Positions 26,212 to 33,938 of a DNA stretch of 64,000 nucleotides are shown in pieces. A program made the translations under genes and the position numbers. The DNA is taken from contig NZ_FNDJ01000009.1 of NCBI RefSeq assembly GCF_900099965.1, forward strand, positions 62,001 to 126,000. The letters run 5' to 3'. Below the pieces are notes generated by a model that worked only from the letters and a program-made list of their open reading frames with translations, was not told the origin of the DNA and ran no database searches. Source of the DNA: Nonomuraea jiangxiensis. Its GTDB lineage: Bacteria; Actinomycetota; Actinomycetes; Streptosporangiales; Streptosporangiaceae. How positions within the stretch are numbered: the first letter of the stretch is position 1; every line of letters begins with the position of its first letter.

Positions 26212-26240
26212 ACGCTAAGTAATGATCAGCTACTTAGCGT
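26212..26240. promoter_or_regulatory. Perfect 10-bp inverted repeat, operator candidate
   Basis: ACGCTAAGTA (26212-26221) and TACTTAGCGT (26231-26240) are exact reverse complements separated by 9 nt. The element lies just before the EF-hand gene at 26257. There is no T-run after it and the GC content is low, so an operator for a dimeric repressor (MarR/TetR style) fits better than a terminator of ald. Confidence 0.6.
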
Positions 26241-26256
26241 GATGATCGGAGTGGTG

Positions 26257-26754
26257 ATGCCCCAGAACGGCTTCCGCGCGAGCGCCGAGCGGAACTTCGA
26301 CGACCTCGACACCGACCGCGACGGCTTCCTGACCAGGTACGACTACATGGCTCTCGCGCAGCGGCGGCTGGAGCAGACCGGCATGCCGGCCGACACACCC
26401 GAGGGCGACGCGGTCGTGGACGCGTTCCTCAACGCCTGGGACTCCCACGTCCATGCCCTGGACACCGACCGCGACAGCCGGATCAGCAAGGAGGAGTACG
26501 TCCGGTCGTTCGACTCGCTCGTACGGGCCGGCACGCTCGACACGGTGCTGGCACCGATCTCCCGGGCCACCTTCGCCGCGGCCGACCGCGACAGCGACGG
26601 CTGGATCACGGCCAAGGAGTTCTCCGCGCTCTGGAGCCGCTCGGGCACCGACCTCGGCACGGCCTTCACCGAGGTGGACGCCGACGGCGACGGGCGAATC
26701 TCCGTCGAGGAGTTCGTGCGCGCCCGGCAGGCCCTGCTCATCGGCGACGTCTGA
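26257..26754 (+). CDS. Four-EF-hand calcium-binding protein, CabC/calerythrin type
   Basis: 165 residues from ATG 26257 (MPQNGFRASAERNF), which has GGAG 5 nt upstream; GTG 26239 upstream overlaps the palindromic operator. Loops visible: DTDRDGFLTRYD, DTDRDSRISKEE, DRDSDGWITAKE and DADGDGRISVEE. Loop 1 ends in Asp instead of Glu and loop 2 has Ser where Gly is usual at position 6, so affinity may differ between sites. Related actinomycete proteins buffer cytosolic calcium and affect aerial growth and germination (family knowledge). Monocistronic, ended by a bidirectional terminator. Confidence 0.9.
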   Translation: MPQNGFRASAERNFDDLDTDRDGFLTRYDYMALAQRRLEQTGMPADTPEGDAVVDAFLNAWDSHVHALDTDRDSRISKEEYVRSFDSLVRAGTLDTVLAPISRATFAAADRDSDGWITAKEFSALWSRSGTDLGTAFTEVDADGDGRISVEEFVRARQALLIGDV

Positions 26755-26761
26755 CGAACAA

Positions 26762-26798
26762 GGCTCAGGGCCCGGCCGCGGGGGCGGGGCCCTGAGCC
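26762..26798. terminator. Bidirectional stem-loop between convergent genes
   Basis: GGCTCAGGGCCC (26762-26773) and GGGCCCTGAGCC (26787-26798) form a perfect 12-bp stem with a 13-nt loop, between the EF-hand gene and the convergent DUF3105 gene. Confidence 0.8.
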
Positions 26799-26820
26799 CA
26801 CCGGCTGTGAAGGCCGCCGG

Positions 26821-27528
26821 CTACTGCTGGGACTGGCTCGGCGCCGGGGAGACGGTCTCCGTCGGTGCCTGCTGCTGGTCGGACACGGGCGGCAGCGGCG
26901 CCTGGTCGGCCGTGGTGGTGACGGCCTGCGGCCCGCCGCACACGGCGCCGGGCTCCGGCGTGTCAGACCCGTTCTGATACCTCTTGACGAACGCCCCGAG
27001 CTTCGGGTCGTCAGGGGTCTGCAACTTCAGCTGGTGCCCCCACGACGAGGCGACCACCGGCGCCGGCAGGTTGGGGAACGGGCTGACCAGCATGTAGTCC
27101 TGCTGCCCCGTCGAGGAGGCCACTTCCTTCAGCTTGTCGACCTGCGCCTTGGGCAGGTCGGGCCGGTAGGTGATCCAGACGGCGCCGTGCTCCAGCGAAT
27201 GCACGGCGTGCTCGGGGTGGATCGGCTTGTCATAGATCGCGCACTGCTGCCAGTAGGGGTTGTGCTCGCCGCCCATCGGCGGCGTCTCCTTGTAGCTGAC
27301 CGCGTTCGTCACGTGCTTGCCGGCGTCGTACTTGACGCTGACCACGGCGTCCAGCGAGGTCTCACGGGCCTGATTGATCAGATAGAAGCCCACCACGCCG
27401 ACGAGAACGACGACGACGAGCCCGCCCGCACCCCACATGAGCAGAGCGGCACGCCGCTCCTTGCGCTTCTGCTCGGCCCGCATCTTCTGCAGATGCTCGC
27501 GCCGTGCCTGCGCCTTCTCCTTCGTCAT
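26821..27528 (-). CDS. DUF3105 membrane-anchored protein
   Basis: 235 residues: highly charged cytoplasmic N terminus (KEKAQARREHLQKMRAEQK), one transmembrane helix (~29-52), then an extracytoplasmic DUF3105 domain with YKETPPMGGEHNPYWQQCAIYD, HAVHSLEHGAVWITY and SSWGHQLKL, and a disordered Pro/Gln/Ser tail. Histidines and the two cysteines suggest a metal or redox site; function is not known. Divergent from a DUF305 gene with a 120-bp spacer, a pairing I associate with metal/copper handling in actinobacteria. Confidence 0.85.
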   Translation of the reverse strand: MTKEKAQARREHLQKMRAEQKRKERRAALLMWGAGGLVVVVLVGVVGFYLINQARETSLDAVVSVKYDAGKHVTNAVSYKETPPMGGEHNPYWQQCAIYDKPIHPEHAVHSLEHGAVWITYRPDLPKAQVDKLKEVASSTGQQDYMLVSPFPNLPAPVVASSWGHQLKLQTPDDPKLGAFVKRYQNGSDTPEPGAVCGGPQAVTTTADQAPLPPVSDQQQAPTETVSPAPSQSQQ

Positions 27529-27648
27529 CGCTCCTCCATCGGCGTGCCAACTCCGGTCACCCTATTGCCTACAGCAGTATGCGGAGAATAAGACCTCTAT
27601 AAGGGTCCGATCACGACCCCGCCGCCGGATGGGTACGCTGGACAGGCC

Positions 27649-28284
27649 ATGGAGAACTCCACGAGGAAACCGTTCCTGATCGCGTGCGGCGTGCTGGTGC
27701 TCGCCGTGGCGGCGTTCCTGTTGTTCGGCCGCGGTGGCACGCCCGGCGACGCCTCGGCTGAGGCGGGCTTCGCCCGTGACATGGCCGCACATCACGCGCA
27801 GGCGGTGGACATGGCGTTCACGATCCGGGACAAAAACCCGGCCGGCGAGATCAGAAACCTGGCCTACGACATCATCACCGCCCAGTCGGGCCAGCGCGGC
27901 ATGTTCCTGGGCTGGTTGCAGGCGTGGGGCCTGCCCCAGGTGGGTGACCAGCGGCCGATGGCCTGGATGACCGGTCACGGGCACGGTGGCGGCGCCGCGG
28001 GCCCGCCGGGGCAGATGCCCGGCATGGCCACGCCGCAGGAGCTGACCCAGCTCAAGCAGGCGCAGGGCAAGCAGGCCGAGGTCCTGTTCCTGCAGCTCAT
28101 GATCCGCCACCACGAGGGCGGCGTGGAGATGGCCCAGGGCCTGCTCAAGCTGTCCACGCGGTCCGAGGTGGTCAGCATGGCGCAGAAGATCGTGACGGGG
28201 CAGAGCTCGGAGATCAAGCTCATGACCGACCTGCTGCGCCAGCGTGGTGCGCAGCCCTACCCGTCGATTCTCCCGGCTCAGTAG
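27649..28284 (+). CDS. DUF305 exported four-helix protein
   Basis: 211 residues: N-terminal membrane anchor or signal (FLIACGVLVLAVAAFLLFG, ~9-27), then two DUF305 helical repeats each with a paired-histidine motif: FARDMAAHHAQAVDM (~43-57) and FLQLMIRHHEGGVEM (~147-161), separated by a Gly/Met/His-rich loop (MTGHGHGGG). The HH and Met residues suggest copper or other soft-metal binding, as in CopM. Start ATG 27649. Divergent from DUF3105. Confidence 0.9.
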   Translation: MENSTRKPFLIACGVLVLAVAAFLLFGRGGTPGDASAEAGFARDMAAHHAQAVDMAFTIRDKNPAGEIRNLAYDIITAQSGQRGMFLGWLQAWGLPQVGDQRPMAWMTGHGHGGGAAGPPGQMPGMATPQELTQLKQAQGKQAEVLFLQLMIRHHEGGVEMAQGLLKLSTRSEVVSMAQKIVTGQSSEIKLMTDLLRQRGAQPYPSILPAQ

Positions 28285-28310
28285 TCGGTGCCGGTAGCCC
28301 GGTAAAGTCG

Positions 28311-28367
28311 GCCCAGTGAAGCCGACCCGGTGAAGCGGGGCCAGCGAAGCCGGTCCAGTGAAGGAGC
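28311..28367. repeat. Decayed ~15-bp tandem repeat upstream of CrtI-like gene
   Basis: Four units of the form CCRGTGAAGCSGR follow one another (GTGAAGCCG, GTGAAGCGG, GCGAAGCCG, GTGAAGGAG). The last unit supplies the AAGGAG ribosome site of the gene at 28373. Confidence 0.7.
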
Positions 28368-28372
28368 GCATG

Positions 28373-29773
28373 ATGAGCGCCGCCGATGCGATCGTCGTGG
28401 GATCGGGCCCCAACGGTCTCGTCGCCGCCGTCACGCTGGCCCGCGCCGGACGCAAGGTGGTGCTGCTGGAGGCCGCCGACGGGTTCGGCGGCGGCCTGCG
28501 CTCGGGCGAGCTGACGCTCCCGGGCCGGGTGCACGACCTGGGCGCGACCGTGGTGGCGATGGCGCTGGCGTCGCCGGCCTTCCGGGGGCTGGAGCTGAAG
28601 GGCGTGGAGTTCGCCCACCCCGCCGTGGCCGCGGCCCATCCGCTCGACGACCGTCCGGCCGTGCTCGTGCACCGCGACGCCCGCCGCACCGCCGAGGGGC
28701 TCGGGCGGGACGCCCGCGCCTGGCTGGCCACCGTGGGGGCGACCGCGCGGGCCGGGTTCCCGCTGGTGGAGCTGCTGCTCAAGCCGCTGGGGCCGTGGGA
28801 CGCGCCGCCGCGGGCGTTCGCGCAGGCGATCCGCTTCGGGCTGGCGGGGGCGCTGCCCGCCACGACGTTCGCGCGGCGGGCGTTCCGCACCACGGAGGCG
28901 CGGGCGCTGATCGCGGGCATGGCCGCACACTCCAAGCTCGACCTGCGCTCCCCCATCAGCGCCGGCTACGGCCTGCTGCTGGCCGGGCTGGCCCACCTGG
29001 TGGGCTGGCCGCTGGTGCGGGGCGGCTCGCAGGTGCTGGCCGACGCGCTCGTGGCCGAGTTGAGGTCGCTGGGCGGCGAGGCGGTCAGCGGCCACCGCGT
29101 GCGGCGGCTGGCGGAGCTGGACGCGCCGACCGTGGTGCTCGACGTGACGCCCCGGCAGTTCCTCGCCATGGCCGAGCTGCCCGCGGGCTATCGCCGGCGG
29201 CTCCAGCGCTTCCGGTACGGGGCGGGGGTGTTCAAGGTGGACTGGGCGCTGGACGGGCCGGTGCCGTGGCGGGATCCGGCGGTGGCCGGGGCGGGCACGG
29301 TGCACCTGGGCGGGACGCTGGAGGAGATCGCGCTCAGCGAGGCGGAGGCGGTCGCCGGGCGGGTCTCGCCGCGGCCTTACGTGTTGGTCGTGCAGCCGTA
29401 CGCGGCCGACCCGACCAGGGGCGGGCACACCCTGTACGCCTACTGCCACGTCCCCCACGGCTCTCCGGTGGACATGACCGGCACCATCGAGACTCAGATC
29501 GAGCGGTACGCCCCCGGCTTCCGGGACCGGGTGCTCGCCCGGCACACGATGTCCCCGGCCGACCTGGAGGCGTACAACCCCAATCTGGTCGGCGGGGACA
29601 TCAGCGGCGGGGTGGCCGACCTCGTGCAGTTCCTCCGGCGGCCGGTGTGGTCGCCTGCGCCGTGGCGCACGCCGCTGCCGGGGGTGTTCCTCTGCTCGGC
29701 CTCGACGCCGCCGGGCTCCGCGGTGCACGGCATGGGCGGCTGGCAGGCCGCCCGCCTGGCGTTGCGCGATTAG
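28373..29773 (+). CDS. CrtI-like NAD(P)/FAD-dependent oxidoreductase
   Basis: 466 residues of the phytoene-desaturase-related flavoprotein family. Rossmann FAD motif AIVVGSGPNGLVAAVTLARAG at the N terminus, then the E of LLEAADGFGGGL binding the ribose, and the C-terminal FAD signature GVFLCSASTPPGSAVHGMGG with the active-site-proximal W. I start at ATG 28373 (MSAADAIVVG) with AAGGAG 8 nt upstream; ATG 28358 and 28370 are alternatives. No carotenoid genes are near, and such genes are often annotated only as oxidoreductases, so substrate is open. Confidence 0.85.
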   Translation: MSAADAIVVGSGPNGLVAAVTLARAGRKVVLLEAADGFGGGLRSGELTLPGRVHDLGATVVAMALASPAFRGLELKGVEFAHPAVAAAHPLDDRPAVLVHRDARRTAEGLGRDARAWLATVGATARAGFPLVELLLKPLGPWDAPPRAFAQAIRFGLAGALPATTFARRAFRTTEARALIAGMAAHSKLDLRSPISAGYGLLLAGLAHLVGWPLVRGGSQVLADALVAELRSLGGEAVSGHRVRRLAELDAPTVVLDVTPRQFLAMAELPAGYRRRLQRFRYGAGVFKVDWALDGPVPWRDPAVAGAGTVHLGGTLEEIALSEAEAVAGRVSPRPYVLVVQPYAADPTRGGHTLYAYCHVPHGSPVDMTGTIETQIERYAPGFRDRVLARHTMSPADLEAYNPNLVGGDISGGVADLVQFLRRPVWSPAPWRTPLPGVFLCSASTPPGSAVHGMGGWQAARLALRD

Positions 29774-29783
29774 TCCCCGCCGC

Positions 29784-29802
29784 CGGCCGGGCAACCCGGC
29801 CG
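29784..29802. terminator. Stem-loop between convergent genes
   Basis: GGCCGGG-CAA-CCCGGCC (29785-29801), extended by one C-G pair, shortly after the oxidoreductase stop and before the convergent threonine aldolase gene. Confidence 0.65.
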
Positions 29803-29888
29803 TGAGCCCGCGACCAGAGCCTCCGGCGCCCATCCCGACTCACCGGTCCGCGGCCGAGCGGCCGGCACGCGGCTCGGCGCGCGCGGTC

Positions 29889-30938
29889 TTACGCGGCCAG
29901 TTCCTCGGCGAGCGCGGCAGCGAAGGCGTCCACGTCGGCCTCCGTGGTGTCGAACGCGCACATCCACCGCACCTCGCCGAGGTCGGCGTTCCAGGTGTAG
30001 AAGCGGAAGCGCTTGCGCAGCCGCTCGGCGACGTCCGCGGGCAGCACCGCGAACACGGCGTTTGCCTCGACCGGCCGCGACAGCTCGACCCCGGGGAGCT
30101 CCCTGACGGCCGCGGCCAGCCGCCGTCCCATGGCGTTGGCCTGGCGCGCGTTGCGCAGCCACAGGTCACCCGCCAGCAGCGCCTCGAACTGCGCCGAGAC
30201 GAACCGCATCTTGGACGACAGCTGCATGAACGTCTTGCGGAGGCAGTCGATGCCGCCGGCGGCGTCGGGGTTGAGCACGACGACCGCCTCGCCGTACATC
30301 AGGCCGATCTTCGTGCCGCCGAAGGAGAGCACGTCGACGCCCGCGTCGGTGGTCAGGGCGCGCATGGGCACGTCCAGGGCGGCGGCGGCGTTCGTCAGGC
30401 GGGAGCCGTCGAGGTGGACGAGCAGCCCCAGGTCGTGGGCGTGGGCGCAGAGCGCGGTCAGCTCGGCCGGGGTGTAGACGGTGCCCAGCTCGGTGGTGTT
30501 GGAGATCGACACCACCCGAGGCTGGGCCCGGTGCACGTCGCCGAACCCCCACGCCTGCCGGTCGATCAGCTCCGGGGTGAGCTTGCCGTCGGGCGTGGGC
30601 ACCGTCAGCAGCTTGATGCCGCCCACCACCTCGGGGGCGCCGCCCTCGTCGGTGTTGATGTGGGCGCTCTCCGCGCAGATGACCGCCTCCCACTGGGCGG
30701 TCATGGCGCGCAGCGAGACGACGTTGGCGGCCGTGCCGTTGAACACCGGCCAGGCCCGCGCCCGCTCGCCGAAGTGGTTGCGGAAGACGTCCTGCAGGGC
30801 CTCGGTGTAGACGTCCTCCCCATAGGAGATCTGGTGACCGCCGTTGGCCGCGACGATGGCCTGGAGGATCTCGGGGTGCACGCCGGCGTAGTTGTCGCTG
30901 GCGAACGCCTTGAGGTGGGGGTCGTGCCGGGGAGTCAC
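29889..30938 (-). CDS. ltaE: Low-specificity L-threonine aldolase family PLP enzyme
   Basis: 349 residues, fold-type-I PLP lyase cleaving threonine-type beta-hydroxy amino acids to glycine and an aldehyde. Landmarks: FASDNYAGVHPEIL near the N terminus, FNGTAANVVSLRA, HIN/D-EGGAPE, HLDGSRLTNAA (about 170-180) and the PLP lysine in SFGGTKIGLM (about 203-212). It is the last gene of a three-gene operon: its GTG start overlaps the stop of the SDR gene by 4 bp (GTGA). In this context it may serve a dedicated pathway rather than general glycine supply. Confidence 0.9.
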   Translation of the reverse strand: MTPRHDPHLKAFASDNYAGVHPEILQAIVAANGGHQISYGEDVYTEALQDVFRNHFGERARAWPVFNGTAANVVSLRAMTAQWEAVICAESAHINTDEGGAPEVVGGIKLLTVPTPDGKLTPELIDRQAWGFGDVHRAQPRVVSISNTTELGTVYTPAELTALCAHAHDLGLLVHLDGSRLTNAAAALDVPMRALTTDAGVDVLSFGGTKIGLMYGEAVVVLNPDAAGGIDCLRKTFMQLSSKMRFVSAQFEALLAGDLWLRNARQANAMGRRLAAAVRELPGVELSRPVEANAVFAVLPADVAERLRKRFRFYTWNADLGEVRWMCAFDTTEADVDAFAAALAEELAA

Positions 30939-31564
30939 GCAGTCAGATCCAATCGCGTACCGTTGATCTCGGTGGCGGGGCGGTCGTAGAGGCCGCCGAT
31001 CGCCGTGGCCAGGTCACCGACGTCGGTGAAGCCGGGGAACCTCGACTCCGGGCTCTTGGCGCGCATGGCGTCGTTCACCAGGGCCTTGACCACCAGGATC
31101 ACGGCCGCGCTGGAGGTGTCCCGCAGGGCGTCGGCCAGGGAGAGCGTCCACGCCTCCGCCGCGGCCTTGGCCGCCGCGTAGGCCGCGCCGCCGGCCTCGG
31201 GCCGCTGGGCGGCCTTGGCCGAGACGATCACGAAGCGGCCGTTGTCGCTGCGGCGCAGCAGCGGCTCGCAGGCCAGGGACACGTGCTGGAGCGTGCGGAT
31301 CAGCAGATCGTGCAGCAGGGTCCAGTCGTCGAGGCTGGTCTCGGCGAACGAGCTCGATCCGCGCCACCCGCCGACCAGGTGCACGACGCCGTCGAGGCGC
31401 CCGTGCTCGCGGTCGATGCGGGCGGCCAGCTCCTCCACCGCCGCGCGGTCGAGGAGATCGACGTCGTCCTTGTCGACGGCGATCACGGTGTGCCCCTGCT
31501 TCCGGAAATATCCGGATACGGCCTCACCGGTGGGCCCTGCGGCCCCGGTAACCAGAATGATCAT
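30935..31564 (-). CDS. Short-chain dehydrogenase/reductase
   Basis: 209 residues. N-terminal TGAAGPTGEAV is a variant of the TGxxxGxG cofactor loop; VDKDDVDLL supplies a ribose-binding Asp (NAD preference likely); the catalytic triad is S in VIVSAKAAQ and the YAAAK motif. The C terminus (ATEINGTRLDL) is typical. The start ATG overlaps the DUF6421 stop by 4 bp (ATGA) and its stop overlaps ltaE, so all three are translationally coupled. Short for an SDR but complete. Confidence 0.88.
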   Translation of the reverse strand: MIILVTGAAGPTGEAVSGYFRKQGHTVIAVDKDDVDLLDRAAVEELAARIDREHGRLDGVVHLVGGWRGSSSFAETSLDDWTLLHDLLIRTLQHVSLACEPLLRRSDNGRFVIVSAKAAQRPEAGGAAYAAAKAAAEAWTLSLADALRDTSSAAVILVVKALVNDAMRAKSPESRFPGFTDVGDLATAIGGLYDRPATEINGTRLDLTA

Positions 31565-33798
31565 GCACGAAGTCCCTTAGTCGATTCGACCACATCGGCC
31601 AGCTTACGGCGCAGCGCCTCGTAGAACATGCTCAGCGGGAACTCGTCCGCCAGCACCGCGTCCACCTTGGCCTTCTGCTCCTCCGGCAGCGCCTGCACGC
31701 CCTGGGCCCAGGTGGAGCCGGGGTGCGGCCGCACGTACCGGCTGACCAGCTCGTACGCCGCCAGCCAGTGCGCCAGCTTGGACCGGTCGATGCCGTCGCG
31801 ATAGAGCTTCTCGATCTCCCCCCGCAGGTCGGCCACCCCGTCGGCCACCCGGTCCCAGTCGATCGACAGCCGGTTGTCCGTCCACCGCACGATGTCGTTG
31901 CGATGCAGGTAGGCGAACAGGAGCTGGCCGCCGAGCCCGTCGTAGTTCCGCACCCGCGCCCCGGTGATCGGGAACCTGAACAGCCGGTCGAACAGGATGG
32001 CGAGCTGCACGTACCGGGCGTGCGGCACCCCCCGCTCCGCCAGCTTCACCGCCTCCCCGAACGCGGTCAGGTCGCAACGCAGCTCCTCCAGCGAGTACAG
32101 CCAGTACGGCATCCGCTGCTTGATCATGAACGGGTCGAACGGCAGGTCACCGTGGCTGTGGGTGCGGTCGTGCACCAGGTCCCAGAGCACGTACGTGTCC
32201 TGCGCCAGCCGCTGCGACGCCAGCAGCCGCTCGGCCTCGGGCGGCAGGTCCAGCCTGAGCGTGTCGGCGGCGGCGCTGGCCACCCGCCGGAACCTGGCGG
32301 CCTCCCGGTCGGCGAAGATCCCGCCCCAGGTGAACCGCTCGGGCGCCTGCCGTACGGCGACCGTCTCGGGGAACAGCACGGCCGAGTGCGTGTCGTAGCC
32401 GGAGGTGAAATCCTCGAACGCGATCGGCACGAACATCGGGTTGTCGTAGCCGCCCGCCTCCAGGTCGGCCAGCCAGCCGGGCCAGATCGTGCGGATCCAG
32501 ACGGCTTCCAGGTTGCGGTGGGGGTTGCCGTTCTGGGTGTACATCGGGAAGACCACGACGTGCTCCAGGCCGTCCTCGCGCTGGGTGTCGGGGTGGAAGC
32601 GGTCGAGGGAGTCCCGGAAGTCGGGCACGCCGAGGTCCTGGTCGGCCCAGGCGGCGAGGTCCTGCTGGGCGGCCTGGAGGTAGGCGGCGTCCTGGGGGAA
32701 ATATGGTGATATTTCGCCCAGCTCCTTGGCGATCACGCCCACCAGCGCCTTCGCCCGCTCCTTCTCCTCCGGCACCGACCCGTCCTTGACCTGCAGCGGC
32801 CTGAGCTCTTCCACGGCCGCCTTCAGCCGCCGGAACAGGGCCGCCTTCGCCTGGTGGGCGGCGTCGTCACGGCCCTCGGATGCGCCATCCGCGTCCGGGA
32901 CGCGGGCGGCCCAGGTGATGACGTTCCCCCAGAGGGTGCGATGGTCGTAGTCCTCGATGGAGTCGTCGCCGAACAGGTCGGAGTCGGCGAACACGACCAC
33001 GCGGCCCCGCCCGTACCGCACGGCGACGGCCAGCGGCGCCCCCGCCGGGTCGGCGGCCGGCGAGGTCGTGAGGAGCACGGTGGCACTCACGTCCGCCCCA
33101 GGCGCGGCCGGGGCGGACGCAGCGGAGGTGGACACGGCGGAGGTGGACACGGCGGAGGTCGTGGCGGACGCGGTCGTGGCCGATGCGGCGGTCGCGGGTG
33201 CGGGGGTCGCGGGCGCGGTGGACGCGGGCGTGGCGGTCGCAGGCGTGGGGGTGGTCAGGCGTAGGGTGCCGGAGCGGTAGAAGCAGGCCGTGCGGACCCC
33301 GGCGAGCAGGCCGTCGGTGGTGGCGCGCTCGGCGAGGACCCAGGTGGCCACGTCCCGGTGCGCGTGCGCGGGGTCGCGTACCGTTGTGTGCTCCACGGCG
33401 ACCCCGAAGCGTCCGAGCAGCTCGCCGAGGTTGTTGCCGTACTTGTCCTGCTCTTCCTCGGCCAGCACCACCAGCCCGCCGCCGGCGGCGACGTAGTCCT
33501 GGACGGCGTCCAGCTCGGCGGCGGTGAAGAGGGGGCTGCCCTGCCCGGTGGTGCGTTCCCACCGCTCCCCCGCCGGATGCGCGATCACCAGTACGTCGGC
33601 CCGCGCCAGCACTCCGGGGTCCAGGGCGCCGGAGGTGTGGGCCGTGACCGTGTGTCCCAGGTGCCGCAGCAGCCCGGCGGCGCGGGCGTAGCTGTTGTCG
33701 TCGGGGTGGGCGGGGTTGATGGCCTCGGCCACCTCGCGCTGCACGGTCCACGACTCGCTGTGGGCCTCGTCGAACACCACCCGGGGAAACGATCGCAT
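31561..33798 (-). CDS. DUF6421 family protein with N-terminal glutamine-amidotransferase-like domain
   Basis: About 745 residues, first gene of the operon. Residues ~1-185 look like a class-I-amidotransferase/DUF4350-like fold (VLVIAHPAGERW, DYVAAGGGLVVLAEEE, GRVVVFADSDLFGD further on) but with no catalytic cysteine visible. An Ala/Thr/Ser/Pro low-complexity linker (~190-245) interrupts it. The C-terminal ~450 residues match the uncharacterised DUF6421 family (WGGIFADREAARF, LWDLVHDRTHSHGDLPFDPF, RMPYWLYSLEELRCDL). The LVHDRTHSHGDLPFD histidine cluster suggests a metal or iron-oxo site. Start ATG 33798 has AGGAG 7 nt upstream. Function not described; operon with SDR and threonine aldolase. 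Confidence 0.85.
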   Translation of the reverse strand: MRSFPRVVFDEAHSESWTVQREVAEAINPAHPDDNSYARAAGLLRHLGHTVTAHTSGALDPGVLARADVLVIAHPAGERWERTTGQGSPLFTAAELDAVQDYVAAGGGLVVLAEEEQDKYGNNLGELLGRFGVAVEHTTVRDPAHAHRDVATWVLAERATTDGLLAGVRTACFYRSGTLRLTTPTPATATPASTAPATPAPATAASATTASATTSAVSTSAVSTSAASAPAAPGADVSATVLLTTSPAADPAGAPLAVAVRYGRGRVVVFADSDLFGDDSIEDYDHRTLWGNVITWAARVPDADGASEGRDDAAHQAKAALFRRLKAAVEELRPLQVKDGSVPEEKERAKALVGVIAKELGEISPYFPQDAAYLQAAQQDLAAWADQDLGVPDFRDSLDRFHPDTQREDGLEHVVVFPMYTQNGNPHRNLEAVWIRTIWPGWLADLEAGGYDNPMFVPIAFEDFTSGYDTHSAVLFPETVAVRQAPERFTWGGIFADREAARFRRVASAAADTLRLDLPPEAERLLASQRLAQDTYVLWDLVHDRTHSHGDLPFDPFMIKQRMPYWLYSLEELRCDLTAFGEAVKLAERGVPHARYVQLAILFDRLFRFPITGARVRNYDGLGGQLLFAYLHRNDIVRWTDNRLSIDWDRVADGVADLRGEIEKLYRDGIDRSKLAHWLAAYELVSRYVRPHPGSTWAQGVQALPEEQKAKVDAVLADEFPLSMFYEALRRKLADVVESTKGLRA
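33090..33265. repeat. In-frame low-complexity repeat, Ala/Thr/Ser linker
   Basis: Short units such as GCGGAGGTGGACACG (around 33120-33155, two exact copies) and GCGGTCGCGGGTGCGGG variants encode the STSAVSTSA / ATPA linker of the DUF6421 protein on the reverse strand. Confidence 0.8.
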
Positions 33799-33938
33799 GA
33801 AATATCTCCTGTTTCTACCACCTTCTGACGAAAAATATACACATAGTCCCTGCATGCCCATCAAACCCTTACGCGGGCACGCCGGTTCACAGGGGCGACC
33901 ACCGTAAGCGGCTCCGGACGAGTACGGCCGCCGGCGGG

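Noticed and set aside
26212..26240. Palindrome as a terminator of ald
   Set aside because: Low GC, no T-run, and it touches the next gene's start region; an operator is more likely.
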